Shown: positions 8,621 to 17,290, counted from the stretch's first letter. The stretch: 64,000 nucleotides of DNA from Verrucosispora sp. NA02020 (GCF_013364215.1 NZ_CP054923.1:1488001-1552000); one strand, 5' to 3'. Made by a program: numbers and translations. The notes: generated by a model from the sequence alone, not told the origin.

Positions 8621-10102
8621 ATGAGTACGCTGCGCGCGCTCGCGGCGGCGCAGGCGGTGGCCGCCGGGATAGCCCAGCCGGTGGCGACCGTCCGGCACGT
8701 GCACCTGTCGGCCCGGCCGTTGGTGCTGGTGCCGCTGGCCATGGCGGGTGAGGCGAACGCCCCGCTGGCGGCGATGGTCGGCACCGCGCCGGGCCGGGGC
8801 CACCTGCTCGTCGTGCCGCAGCCGCGTAACCGGGACCAGCGGTTCGGGTTCGCCGCCGCGCTCGCCGACATCCTGCTGCCCTACATCGACACGCATCGGC
8901 TCGGCTCCGAGACGGTCGCGGTCGACCGGGGCAAGGACGTCCGGCAGCGGTACCTCGACGCCCCGCAACTGGTGGTGCCGAACCCGGCGGGCGTCACGTT
9001 CCTGCGGCTGCTGGGCCGTGCCACCCGGTTCCGTCGCATCGACGGCGACTACCCGGTGCCCCCGTCGGTGCCGCTGCTCGGCCGCTGGCTGACCTTCCTG
9101 GCCGAACGCGCGGAACATCCGGGCTCGTCGACGCTGCTGGCATTGACCCAGGCCCTGAGCATGCACTGGGCGACCGGGCAGAGCGCGGTGGAGGACCTGC
9201 ACCTGCCGGCGCTGCTCGGCTGGATCGCCCCGCCGTCCGGGCTGACCGGTGCCGAGGCGGCGGCGCGGGCCGAGGACCCGACCGTCTGCCCGCCCGCCGG
9301 ACCGGCCACCGATCCCGACTTCGACAACCGGCGGCTCGCCCCGGCGATCGAGGCGTACGCCGGGGCCGACGCGGACTCCTCGGCGCGCGCCGAGGCGTAC
9401 GCGGAGCTGGAGAGGCTGCTGCGTGACCAGCTGGAGCCCACCTGGGACCTGATGTGGCGCGGCCTGGGGTTGCTGCGCGCGTTGCCGCCCGGCGCCCGGG
9501 TGGCGGGCCGGTGGACCGGCGACCGGGACGCCTTCACCGCGCACGCCACGCACGTCGACGAGGGCGGCGTGCCGCAGCCCAGCCGCGACGGCGCGGTGGC
9601 GGCCGCCAGCCGGCTGCACCGTCTGGAGCGGGCCGCCGCGAGCTATGCCGTGCAGCGCGCCTACGACGACCCGCTGGTGATGGCGGAGTACCGGCTGACC
9701 GGTGAGGCGTTCGTCGGTGAGGTGGTGCTGGCCGACCCGGCACGGGTGGACGACACCGGACGCCGACCGGTGCTGCGTCCGCGCATCCAACTGGTGACCA
9801 CCGAACCGGTGCTGGTGCCGGTCGGCGCGAGCTTGTTCAACCCGGCCCGACCGGCGCAGAAGGCCCGGGTGGTCTTCGTGACCCCGACTGCCGACGGCAA
9901 GACCGAGGTGGTGCTGGAGCTCTCCGGCGGGATGGGACGCGGGCTGACCGCGAGCCCCGGCAGCGTGCCCGAGGTGGGGCAGCGGCTCTGCTACACCACG
10001 CTCAGCGAGGCGTTCGTGCCCAGCGGGACGTTCCCGACCGTGGCGGAGACCCCGTGGACCCACGGCGGTCCGCCCACGTCCGACCCACCCGCCGAGATGT
10101 AA
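8621..10102 (+). CDS. Conserved hypothetical protein paired with RecB-like nuclease
   Basis: A 493-residue protein with no signal peptide or membrane segment and no motif I recognise. It is a globular alpha/beta protein with a late beta-rich region (RVVFVTPTADGKTEVVLELSGG). The ATG at 8621 gives MSTLRALAAAQ; the reading frame continues upstream only through the nuclease gene. It follows the nuclease at 43 bp and ends with a TAA inside a large hairpin. Context suggests a partner or regulator of the nuclease in a DNA-processing or defence role, but that is inference only. Confidence 0.7.
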   Translation: MSTLRALAAAQAVAAGIAQPVATVRHVHLSARPLVLVPLAMAGEANAPLAAMVGTAPGRGHLLVVPQPRNRDQRFGFAAALADILLPYIDTHRLGSETVAVDRGKDVRQRYLDAPQLVVPNPAGVTFLRLLGRATRFRRIDGDYPVPPSVPLLGRWLTFLAERAEHPGSSTLLALTQALSMHWATGQSAVEDLHLPALLGWIAPPSGLTGAEAAARAEDPTVCPPAGPATDPDFDNRRLAPAIEAYAGADADSSARAEAYAELERLLRDQLEPTWDLMWRGLGLLRALPPGARVAGRWTGDRDAFTAHATHVDEGGVPQPSRDGAVAAASRLHRLERAAASYAVQRAYDDPLVMAEYRLTGEAFVGEVVLADPARVDDTGRRPVLRPRIQLVTTEPVLVPVGASLFNPARPAQKARVVFVTPTADGKTEVVLELSGGMGRGLTASPGSVPEVGQRLCYTTLSEAFVPSGTFPTVAETPWTHGGPPTSDPPAEM

Positions 10103-10154
10103 GGAAGGGACCCTTCCTATACACCAGGCGTTAGAAAGGGTCCCTTCCTTACAT
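10097..10154. repeat. Long dispersed-type hairpin over a stop codon; probable terminator
   Basis: Arms 10097-10119 and 10132-10154 (ATGTAAGGAAGGGACCC... and its complement) pair over 23 bp with one mismatch around a 12-nt loop. The TAA of the preceding gene (10100-10102) lies inside the left arm. Elements with the AAGGAAGGG core are scattered through Micromonosporaceae genomes (my recollection), and it would also terminate transcription in both directions. Confidence 0.75.
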
Positions 10155-10337
10155 GCCGCCCCCGGTGTACGTGAAGATGTTTGTGGATGGACGGATGGGC
10201 CGTCGGGTTGCCGACTGGCGTCCGGGCGGCTCTGGCGGGGCCCTCGCTCGCGTGGCTAGGCTTTCGGGGTTTGCCGGGACCGGTCCTCGCCGTCGAGGGT
10301 GCACGTGCACGTACGAGAGAGGGCCGGAGCGAGCGCT

Positions 10338-12626
10338 GTGTCGCGAGAGGACGTCGGGCGGGCTGCCGCGCGGTGGCCCGGGCGGGACCGGGTCGGCTGG
10401 GCGGGGCTGTCGGCCGCCGGTCTGGTGGTGGTCGTCGAGGCGATCTGGCTGCTGCTGAAACTGCCCGCCGGTGCGCTGGTCAGCGACCTCGGCGCGCTCG
10501 TCGTCGCGGGTCTGGCCGGGGCGGCCTGCGTGGGTGCCGCCCGCCGGCAACCGCCGGTGCGGCGGTTCTGGCTGCTGCTGGCGGCGACCATGGCTCTGGC
10601 GATGGCCGGCCGAGCACTCTGGACGGTGCTGCGGCTGGTCGGCGAGGACCTGCCGCACACGCTGCCGGTCGGGCTGCTGTTCGTGGCCGGTCTGGTCACC
10701 GGCACCACGGCCCTGCTGTCCTCGGTGACCGCCCCGCGGACCACGGTGGGCCGGGTACGCACGCTGCTCGACGGGGTGATCGTCGGGCTGGCGCTGATCC
10801 CGGTCGGCTGGATGCTGATCTTCCGCAACGTCGCGATGGCGGATCTCGACGAGCCGCTGCGCACCGCCGGTCTGCTCTATCCCATGTTCGACCTGATGCA
10901 GTTGACCATCCTGGTCGCGGTGATCGGTCCGAGCCGACCGGTCTGGCCGGTGCTGACGGTGCTCGGCGCGAGCCTCACCGTCCGCGGGGTGGGCGACGCC
11001 GCGTACGTGTCGCTGGTGGCCGCCGGCACCTATCAGCCGGGTCGACTGGTCGACGTGCTCTGGCCGCTGAGCTACCTGTTGATCGCGGCGGCCACCCGGC
11101 TCGGGCCACCCCGCTACCGGGCCGATCCCGACGAGGCGGCCGAGTCGCCGTTGCCGCCCTGGTGGCGGGTGGCGTTGCCGTACCTGCCGGTGGGTGGGGC
11201 GATCGTGGCGGTGGTGTGGGCCAGCCAGCCCGACGGCTACATCCCGCAACCGATCTTCATCGCGCTGCTGGCACTTCTGGCGACGCTCGCACTGCGGCAG
11301 GGACTGGCCGCCAACGAGAACCTGCGACTGGTCGGCCGGCTGCGGCAGCTCGCCTACATGGACCAGCTCACCGGGCTGCCCAACCGGTTGGCGTTCACCC
11401 GCCGGCTGCGTGCGGCGCTGCTCGGCACGAACCGGGTCGCCGTGCTCTTGTTGGACCTGGACGGGTTCAAGCAGGTCAACGACAGGTTCGGGCACACCAC
11501 CGGCGACACGCTGCTGACCGGGCTGTCCCGGCGGATGCGGCGCGCGGTCGGCGACGACGGGATGATCGCCCGGATCGGCGGCGACGAGTTCGCCGTACTG
11601 GTCACCGGCAGTCCGCCCGCCGAGCCGGAACGCCTGGCGGAACGGCTGCTGGCCGCGCTGCAGCCCTCGCCCGGCGAGGAGCTGGTCGGGGTGCACCCGT
11701 CGGCCAGCATCGGCATCGCCGAGTACGGGCCGCAGCACATCTCCTACACCGACCTGCTGCGCGACGCCGACATCGCGATGTACGCGGCCAAGGCGGCGGG
11801 CAAGTCGGCGTACCGGCGGAGTACTCCGGCGTTGCGGGAGTCGGCGGTGAGCCGGGCCGAACTGATCGCCGACCTGCGGCGGGCCGTCGACGAGGAGCAA
11901 CTGCACCTGGAGTTCCAGCCGATCGTCGACCTGGCCACCGGGGCGGTCCGCAGCGCCGAGGCGCTGGTGCGTTGGCGGCACCCGAGACTGGGCATGCTCA
12001 GTCCGGCCCGGTTCCTGCCGCTGGCCGAGGAGACCGGGCTGATCCTGCCGATCGACAGGTGGGTCATCAAGGAGGCGTGCCGGGCGGCGGCCACCTGGCA
12101 GGGGCGGGTGCCCAGCGCGACGGTGGCGGTGAACATCGCCGCCGCGCACCTGCGCCGCCCGGATCTGATCGCCACGGTCACCGAGGCCACCGCCGGGGCG
12201 GGTCTGGCGCCCCGGGCGCTGACCCTGGAGCTGACCGAGTCGGCGCTGATCGAGGGCAGCGACGCGGTGCTCGACCGGCTGGGGCAACTGCGCGAACTCG
12301 GCATCCGGATCGCCATCGACGACTTCGGCACCGGGTACTCCTCGCTGAGCTACCTGCACCGCATCCCGGCCACCGAGTTGAAGATCGACCGCTCGTTCGT
12401 GTCCCGGATCTCCGACGACGCGCGGGCGTACGCGACCGTGGAGATGGTCACCCGGCTGGCCCACGCCTTCGACCTCGGCGTGGTGGCCGAGGGGGTGGAG
12501 ACCGAGCGGCAGCACGACGCGGTGGCCGCCATCGGTTGTGTCCAGGGGCAGGGTTACCGCTACGGCCGCCCGGCGGCGCTGGCCGAGTTGCGGACCGTCC
12601 TGGCCGGTCCGGTCCGCCCCGTATGA
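10338..12626 (+). CDS. Membrane-bound GGDEF-EAL protein (c-di-GMP cyclase/phosphodiesterase)
   Basis: 762 residues. The N-terminal ~325 residues form about eight membrane helices. The GGDEF domain (~345-490) has an intact RIGGDEFAV active site near 413. The EAL domain (~505-750) keeps AEALVRW, ELTESALI, IDDFGTGYSS and LKIDRSFV. Both catalytic sites therefore look competent, so the protein could make and degrade cyclic di-GMP at the membrane; which activity dominates cannot be read from sequence. The GTG at 10338 (GGAG upstream) is my choice; a GTG at 10299 would add 13 residues. It stands alone between a hairpin and a MerR gene. Confidence 0.9.
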   Translation: MSREDVGRAAARWPGRDRVGWAGLSAAGLVVVVEAIWLLLKLPAGALVSDLGALVVAGLAGAACVGAARRQPPVRRFWLLLAATMALAMAGRALWTVLRLVGEDLPHTLPVGLLFVAGLVTGTTALLSSVTAPRTTVGRVRTLLDGVIVGLALIPVGWMLIFRNVAMADLDEPLRTAGLLYPMFDLMQLTILVAVIGPSRPVWPVLTVLGASLTVRGVGDAAYVSLVAAGTYQPGRLVDVLWPLSYLLIAAATRLGPPRYRADPDEAAESPLPPWWRVALPYLPVGGAIVAVVWASQPDGYIPQPIFIALLALLATLALRQGLAANENLRLVGRLRQLAYMDQLTGLPNRLAFTRRLRAALLGTNRVAVLLLDLDGFKQVNDRFGHTTGDTLLTGLSRRMRRAVGDDGMIARIGGDEFAVLVTGSPPAEPERLAERLLAALQPSPGEELVGVHPSASIGIAEYGPQHISYTDLLRDADIAMYAAKAAGKSAYRRSTPALRESAVSRAELIADLRRAVDEEQLHLEFQPIVDLATGAVRSAEALVRWRHPRLGMLSPARFLPLAEETGLILPIDRWVIKEACRAAATWQGRVPSATVAVNIAAAHLRRPDLIATVTEATAGAGLAPRALTLELTESALIEGSDAVLDRLGQLRELGIRIAIDDFGTGYSSLSYLHRIPATELKIDRSFVSRISDDARAYATVEMVTRLAHAFDLGVVAEGVETERQHDAVAAIGCVQGQGYRYGRPAALAELRTVLAGPVRPV

Positions 12627-12646
12627 GCGGTGTCGCAGAATCGGAC

Positions 12647-12681
12647 TTGACCCTCACGTAGCGGCAGGCGGGAGCGTGGTT
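12647..12681 (+). promoter_or_regulatory. Candidate MerR-type promoter upstream of the TipA-like gene
   Basis: TTGACC at 12647-12652 is a good -35, and the following CCTCACGT segment resembles the left half of dyads found in actinobacterial MerR/TipA promoters. A clear -10 at 19-bp spacing is not obvious. TipA-type regulators normally activate their own promoter through such a site. Confidence 0.35.
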
Positions 12682-12700
12682 CCCAGGAAGGGAGGGAACC

Positions 12701-13459
12701 ATGGCGTACCGCGTGGGCGAGGTGGCCCGGCTGGCCGGGGTGACGGTCCGGACGTTGCACCACTACGACGAGATCGGGCTGTTGTCGCCCAGCGGGCGTA
12801 GCGGCGCGGGCTACCGGAGCTACTCCGAGGCCGATCTGGAGCGGTTGCAGGTGATCCGCTACTACCGCGAGCTGGGGTTCCCGTTGGAAGAGATCGCCGC
12901 GATCCTCGACGACCCGGCGAGCGACCCGGAGGCGCACCTGCGGCGTCAGCACGAGCTGCTGACCGTACGGATCAAGCGCCTGCAGGAGATGGTCGCGGCG
13001 ATCGAGTTCGCGATGGAGGCGAGTAAGTTGGACATCCGATTGACCCCGCAGGAACGGTTCGAGGTGTTCGGGGACTTCGATCCGGAGGCGCACGCCGAGG
13101 AGGCGGAGCAGCGCTGGGGTGGCACTGAGGCGTACCGGGAGTCGAACCGGCGCGTGTCGCGCTACACGAAGGAGGACTGGGCGCGGATCAAGGCCGAGAG
13201 CGAGGACTGGGGGCGGCGGACCGTCGCGCTGATGGAGTCCGGTGCACCGGCGGACGGACCGGACGCGCGCGAGTTGGCCGAGGAGCACCGCCGGCAGATC
13301 AGCCAGTCGTTCTACGAGTGCTCGTACGAGATGCACACCTGCTTGGCCGACATGTACCTGGCCGACGAGCGGTTCACCGCCCACTACGAGGCGATCGCCC
13401 CGGGGCTGACCGCGTACCTGGCCGAGGCCATCCACGCGAACGCGATCAATCGGGCCTGA
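12701..13459 (+). CDS. TipA-like MerR transcriptional regulator with TipAS domain
   Basis: 252 residues. An N-terminal MerR winged helix (YRVGEVARLAGVTVRTLHHYD) is followed by a coiled linker to ~110 and a C-terminal TipAS drug-binding domain (YTKEDWARI, then EHRRQISQSFYECSYEMH). TipAS domains capture thiopeptides and other hydrophobic antibiotics, and the MerR part then activates transcription. The ATG at 12701 has a strong GGGAGGGA ribosome-binding site. No transporter follows directly, so it may control only itself or distant targets. The family is clear; the ligand is unknown. Confidence 0.92.
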   Translation: MAYRVGEVARLAGVTVRTLHHYDEIGLLSPSGRSGAGYRSYSEADLERLQVIRYYRELGFPLEEIAAILDDPASDPEAHLRRQHELLTVRIKRLQEMVAAIEFAMEASKLDIRLTPQERFEVFGDFDPEAHAEEAEQRWGGTEAYRESNRRVSRYTKEDWARIKAESEDWGRRTVALMESGAPADGPDARELAEEHRRQISQSFYECSYEMHTCLADMYLADERFTAHYEAIAPGLTAYLAEAIHANAINRA

Positions 13460-13545
13460 CCCGGGGTGGCGATCGGCGGGCGGAAACCGTCGGAGCGGGG
13501 GAGTATGACTGACATCGTCGACTCCACGATCTTCCGGAGGCCCCC

Positions 13546-13830
13546 TTGCTGATCGTCGCCGGCACGCTCTACGTCGATCCGGCCGAGCGGGACGACTACC
13601 TTGCCACCTGCGCCGAGATCGTGCGGGCGGCCCGCTCGGCGCCCGGCTGCGTCGACTTCTCGATCAGCCCGGACGTGGTCGAGCCGGGGCGGATCAACGT
13701 CTACGAGCGGTGGGAGTCCGACGAGCAGTTGCTGGACTTCCGCGGTGCCGGTCCGGAGCCGGAGCAGCAGGTCGCCATCGTCGGTGCCGAGGTGCACAAG
13801 TTCCGGATCAACTCCGTCGAGTCGCCCTGA
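13546..13830 (+). CDS. Antibiotic biosynthesis monooxygenase (ABM/YgiN-like) domain protein
   Basis: 94 residues forming one ferredoxin-like ABM domain: MLIVAGTLYVDPAERD, then SAPGCVDFSISPDV and NVYERWESDEQL. Such proteins are small dimeric quinol or polyketide monooxygenases, or heme-degrading relatives. A TTG start at 13546 is supported by CCGGAGG five nucleotides upstream. The end overlaps the convergent short ORF on the other strand by 23 bp. The substrate cannot be inferred. Confidence 0.88.
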   Translation: MLIVAGTLYVDPAERDDYLATCAEIVRAARSAPGCVDFSISPDVVEPGRINVYERWESDEQLLDFRGAGPEPEQQVAIVGAEVHKFRINSVESP

Positions 13831-14035
13831 GCGTGGGGGTGGTCGGGCGGCGGGCGGCGGCACGGAAGGCCGCCACCGCCGCCTGCTCTCCCGCCAGTTC
13901 GTCGCGCCGGGCGGGGGCGCGGGCCGCGCGCAGGGGCGCGGCGATCCGGCCGGCCCGGCGCAGGGCGACCGGGTCGCCGTCGAGCAGCCGGTCGACGAGG
14001 TGTCGGTCTCGGCGGCGCGGTGGTGCGTGGCTCAT
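13808..14035 (-). CDS. 75-aa protein resembling a truncated N-terminus of a larger actinobacterial protein
   Basis: The ATG at 14035 has AGGGAA 7 nt upstream and opens MSHAPPRRRDRHLVDRL. The segment RRDELAGEQAAVAAFRAA resembles, from memory, the N-terminal cytosolic part of actinobacterial membrane proteins encoded next to sigma-factor genes (typically ...ARPGELAGE..ALAAFRAA), where a membrane helix and a long extracellular part follow. Here the frame stops after 75 residues and runs into the ABM gene, so it is either a remnant or a shortened version. No sigma-factor gene is adjacent. Confidence 0.45.
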   Translation of the reverse strand: MSHAPPRRRDRHLVDRLLDGDPVALRRAGRIAAPLRAARAPARRDELAGEQAAVAAFRAAARRPTTPTLRATRRS

Positions 14036-14324
14036 CTCGCGTTCCCTGGCGTAGTCCCGGATCTCGGCGTCGCCGCATCGGTCGCGGGCGGGCGTCCGGC
14101 ACACCCGCTCGATTGATTGGCGTCACCGTCGCCGGTGGCGTCACAGTCACCCGCACGTCGCCGTCCGGCCACGCAGCGAAACCACCATCTTGTCCTTATT
14201 AGTCCACCGATCGGGTATTTGACCCACTCTTGGCCGTGTCCATGGCGGTTCCCGAGGTCGTTAACACTGTGACACCCCACTTAGGTGGCCTGCGGTTGGT
14301 GGCCTGCGCGGCGAAGGAGTCGGC

Positions 14325-15434
14325 GTGGCAAGGACTGATTCGACGGGTTCGACATGGCGGTACCGGTGGGCGCGCCGGCAGAACGAGCGCCGGCTGCGGA
14401 CGTTCCGCAGCGCCGAGGGGGACTGGCGACGACGCGACGACGACCTGCGTCGCCTGCGGACGCTGGCGGAGCAGTGCCAGGGGTCCGCCACGGCGGGGTG
14501 CGGCCTCCCGCTCGAACTGGACGCCGACGAGGTGGTGCTGCGGGTGGTGCCCGCCGCCCAACTGGTGGAGGTGCGGCACAACGCCGTCCTGCCCGCTCCG
14601 GACCTGACCGTGGCCCCGCCGATCGGCCGGCTGCGCCCGCGCCTCCCCGAAGGGGTACGGGCCACCGACGCCGGAATGGCGGTGATCACCAGCCGTCGAC
14701 TGGTGCTGCTCGGCGGGCGGGGTCGCCGCGACTGGGCGTACGCGCGGATGACCGGGCTCGCCCACGACCCGCACGCGCCGGTCACGCTGATCCAGGTGCT
14801 GGACCGCCGACGCGGCTCCGGCGTGCTGCTGCCTCCCGACGCGGCACCCGATTTCCGGTTCGTGCTCACGCTGGCGTTCGCCGACGCGATCGAGCAGCGT
14901 GCCACGGTGATCGCGCAGCTCGACGAGCTGATCGCCGAGCACGCCCGGCTGCGTCCGTCCCGGCCGGGCATCGCCACCCCCGGTCAGGCCCGGTTGTCGG
15001 CGCTGATCCCCGGTGGTCGGCGGACCGCCGTGGTCGCCGCCGCGCTGGCCGTGATGGTGCCGGTGGCGCTGGCGAACTCCGGCGCGGACCCGGCCGGCAC
15101 GGACACGGCGGTCGCGGCCACCCCGGCGCCGGTCGCCGCCACCGGCACGTCCACGGCGGCCGGCGCCAGCGGCTCGTCCGCGCCGCGGCGGGACGCGCCG
15201 ACACCGGAGCGGCGGTGCGGCGCCCCGGTCAACCCGATGGGGTACGACTTCTGCGGCGGCGAGCGGATCCGTGAGCCGGCCCGTGACGTGTGCGAGCACT
15301 TCGACTGCGTACCCGGGTTCTGGAACGGTCGGGGTTACCTGGTGCAGTGCGAGGACGGCAAGGTCAGCCTGGCCGGCGGGAGCCCGCGCGCCTGCGGCAC
15401 GCACGGCGGTGTCCGCCGCACCGTCTGGGGATGA
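14325..15434 (+). CDS. Membrane-anchored protein with PH-like N-domain and Cys-rich C-terminus
   Basis: 369 residues. The cytoplasmic part contains a PH-like strand pattern (AVITSRRLVLLGGRGRRDW). One membrane helix (TAVVAAALAVMVPVALA, ~230-250) is followed by an Ala/Thr/Ser-rich linker and an exported cysteine-rich module (CEHFDCVPGFWNGRG, then RACGTHGGVRRTVWG) that recalls DUF3761. The GTG at 14325 has GAAGGAG 6-7 nt upstream. It converges on the MarR gene across a strong hairpin. Function unknown; a surface sensor or wall-interacting protein is possible. Confidence 0.75.
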   Translation: MARTDSTGSTWRYRWARRQNERRLRTFRSAEGDWRRRDDDLRRLRTLAEQCQGSATAGCGLPLELDADEVVLRVVPAAQLVEVRHNAVLPAPDLTVAPPIGRLRPRLPEGVRATDAGMAVITSRRLVLLGGRGRRDWAYARMTGLAHDPHAPVTLIQVLDRRRGSGVLLPPDAAPDFRFVLTLAFADAIEQRATVIAQLDELIAEHARLRPSRPGIATPGQARLSALIPGGRRTAVVAAALAVMVPVALANSGADPAGTDTAVAATPAPVAATGTSTAAGASGSSAPRRDAPTPERRCGAPVNPMGYDFCGGERIREPARDVCEHFDCVPGFWNGRGYLVQCEDGKVSLAGGSPRACGTHGGVRRTVWG

Positions 15435-15483
15435 GACCTCCGGCGGGACGTGGGCGCGGGTCCGCCCACGACTCGCCGGTCTC
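15433..15483. terminator. Bidirectional terminator between convergent genes
   Basis: CGTGGGCG (15449-15456) pairs with CGCCCACG (15463-15470) over a 6-nt loop. The stem is extended by CCGGCG/CGCCGG and GAGACC/GGTCTC (15433-15438 with 15478-15483). It begins at the stop of the upstream gene and lies 10 bp from the convergent MarR stop. Confidence 0.7.
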
Positions 15484-15492
15484 CCCGGCGGC

Positions 15493-15936
15493 TCAGCGCT
15501 GCTCGGCGGCGAGGTCGGCCAGACGGGACAGGGCCGGCGCGGCGGCGAGCAGTCGTTCCCGTTCGGCGGTGTCGAGCCCGGAAAGCGCGGCGGCGAGCAG
15601 GTCACGCCGGTGCTGCTCGTGGACGGCGATCCGTTCCCGCGCCGTGGCGGTCAACGTCAGCCGGACGCTCCGCCGGTCGACCGGATCCCGGTCGCGGCTC
15701 AGCAGGCCGGCGGTGGTCAACTCGCCGACCAGGGTGCTCACCGTGTTCGGAGCGGTGCCGAGCCGCTGGGCGGCCTCCCGGACGCTGACCCCCGGCTGTC
15801 GCTGCACCAGGCGCAGCACCTCCACCTGCGCGTCCGGCAGGGCGACGCGGCCGGTCCGTTGGGCGGCCGTCCGGCGCAGCACCCGTTGCAGGTCGCCCAG
15901 AGCGCCGCTGAGCTGCCCGAGCGTCTCTTCCGTCAC
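15493..15936 (-). CDS. MarR-family transcriptional regulator
   Basis: 147 residues with the MarR winged helix: VEVLRLVQRQPGVSVREAAQ, GTAPNTVSTLVGELTTAGLL and the wing RDRDPVDRRSVRLTLTATA. It lies divergently from an MFS efflux gene, 77 bp apart, with an 8-bp-arm palindrome between them. The usual arrangement is repression of both genes until the pump substrate binds. The start at 15936 is the only ATG near the palindrome. Confidence 0.92.
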   Translation of the reverse strand: MTEETLGQLSGALGDLQRVLRRTAAQRTGRVALPDAQVEVLRLVQRQPGVSVREAAQRLGTAPNTVSTLVGELTTAGLLSRDRDPVDRRSVRLTLTATARERIAVHEQHRRDLLAAALSGLDTAERERLLAAAPALSRLADLAAEQR

Positions 15937-15958
15937 AGAACGGCCCTCTCCACGGCAA

Positions 15959-15978
15959 TAACTCTGTAAGCAGAGCTA
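15959..15978. promoter_or_regulatory. MarR operator in the divergent MarR/MFS promoter region
   Basis: TAACTCTG (15959-15966) and CAGAGCTA (15971-15978) form an inverted repeat with a 4-bp centre and one mismatch. It lies in the 77-bp gap between the divergent regulator and pump starts. Position and symmetry fit a MarR dimer site. Confidence 0.65.
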
Positions 15979-16013
15979 TCGTAGCCCGGCGAACCGACGC
16001 CGAGGGGGCCACG

Positions 16014-17252
16014 ATGCCGCAGACCGCCGCCGCGCCGACAGTCGGGCAGCCGGAACGGGCCGTCGCACCCACCGGCCGGGCCGCCATCGGTCTGCTGGTG
16101 CTGCTCGGCGCGCTCACCGCGATCGGGCCCCTGTCGCTGGACACCTACCTGCCGGCGTTCCCGGAGATGGCCCGTGACCTGTCCGCCAGCCAGGCGCAGA
16201 TCCAGCTCTCGCTGACCACCTGCCTGGTCGGTATGGCCATCGGGCAACTCGTCACCGGCCCGCTCAGTGACCGCTGGGGGCGCCGCCTGCCGGTGCTGAT
16301 CGGGGTCGGCGCGTACGTCCTGATGTCGTTGGCCTGCGCTTTCGCGCCGTCGGCGGAGACTCTCGCCGCGCTCCGCTTCGCCCAGGGCTTCGCCGGAGGC
16401 ATGGGCACCGTCGTCGCCCGCGCCGTCGTCCGCGACCTCTACAGCGGACGCGCCGCCGCGAAGTACTTTTCCCGACTCGTCCTGATCTTCGGCATCGCCC
16501 CGATGGCCGCGCCCGCGCTCGGCAGCCTGGTGCTGGGCTTCGGCGGCTGGGAGACCATCTTCCTGGCCCTGGCCCTGGTCGGCGTGCTGCTCGTCGCCGC
16601 CGTCGCGTGGCGGCTGCCGGAGACGCTGCCCGTCGCACGCCGCAACACCGGCGGCCTGTCCGCGACCGCCGCCGCCGGGCGCGCGGTGCTCGCCGACCGC
16701 GTCTTCCTCGGGTACGCGTTGACCCAGGGCCTCGCCTTCGCCGGTCTGTTCGCCTACCTCTCCGGCTCCTCGTTCGTCCTCCAGGACGTCTTCGGCCTCT
16801 CCGCCGGTGCGTTCAGCCTGCTCTTCGGCGTCAACGCCGTGGCCTTCGTCGCCGTCGGTCAAGTCAACGCCCGGCTGCTGGACCGCCACGACCCCCGACC
16901 GCTGCTGATCTGGGGTCTGGGTCTCGGCCTGTTCTCCGCGCTCGGCCTGCTCGTCGGGGCCCTGCTCGGGTCCCTGCCGCTGGTCGTCGTCGCCCTCTTC
17001 CTCTTCCTCGGCTCGTTGGGCACGGTGATGCCCAACGGCACCGCCCTCGCCCTCGAACGCCACTCCTCGCACGCCGGTACGGCCGCCGCCCTGCTCGGCA
17101 GCCTCCAGGCGGTGATCGCGGCCGGTGCCGCGCCGCTGGTCGGGCTCGGCGGCGAGGGCAGCGCGGTGCCGATGGCCGTCGTGGTCACCGGCGCGGCGGC
17201 CGGCTCGCTGCTGGTCGTGCTCACCCTGGCCCGCTCCCGCCGCCCTTCCTGA
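16014..17252 (+). CDS. MFS multidrug efflux transporter, Bcr/CflA family
   Basis: 412 residues and 12 predicted membrane helices. The first helix region (IGPLSLDTYLPAFPEMARDL) and motif A (GPLSDRWGRRLPVLIG) are characteristic of Bcr/CflA drug:proton antiporters, and motif C glycines/prolines appear in helix 5 (FGIAPMAAPALGSLVL). The ATG at 16014 follows a purine-rich GAGGGGG. Divergent from its probable MarR repressor. Substrate unknown. Confidence 0.93.
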   Translation: MPQTAAAPTVGQPERAVAPTGRAAIGLLVLLGALTAIGPLSLDTYLPAFPEMARDLSASQAQIQLSLTTCLVGMAIGQLVTGPLSDRWGRRLPVLIGVGAYVLMSLACAFAPSAETLAALRFAQGFAGGMGTVVARAVVRDLYSGRAAAKYFSRLVLIFGIAPMAAPALGSLVLGFGGWETIFLALALVGVLLVAAVAWRLPETLPVARRNTGGLSATAAAGRAVLADRVFLGYALTQGLAFAGLFAYLSGSSFVLQDVFGLSAGAFSLLFGVNAVAFVAVGQVNARLLDRHDPRPLLIWGLGLGLFSALGLLVGALLGSLPLVVVALFLFLGSLGTVMPNGTALALERHSSHAGTAAALLGSLQAVIAAGAAPLVGLGGEGSAVPMAVVVTGAAAGSLLVVLTLARSRRPS

Positions 17253-17290
17253 CCCGCCGCCCCGCCGCCCCGCAGCCCCACCGGTCCCGT

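Noticed and set aside
10149..12515. 788-codon minus-strand frame opposite the GGDEF-EAL gene
   Set aside because: Composition (Gln/Arg/His/Pro-rich) is that of an antisense shadow; the plus strand has complete catalytic motifs.
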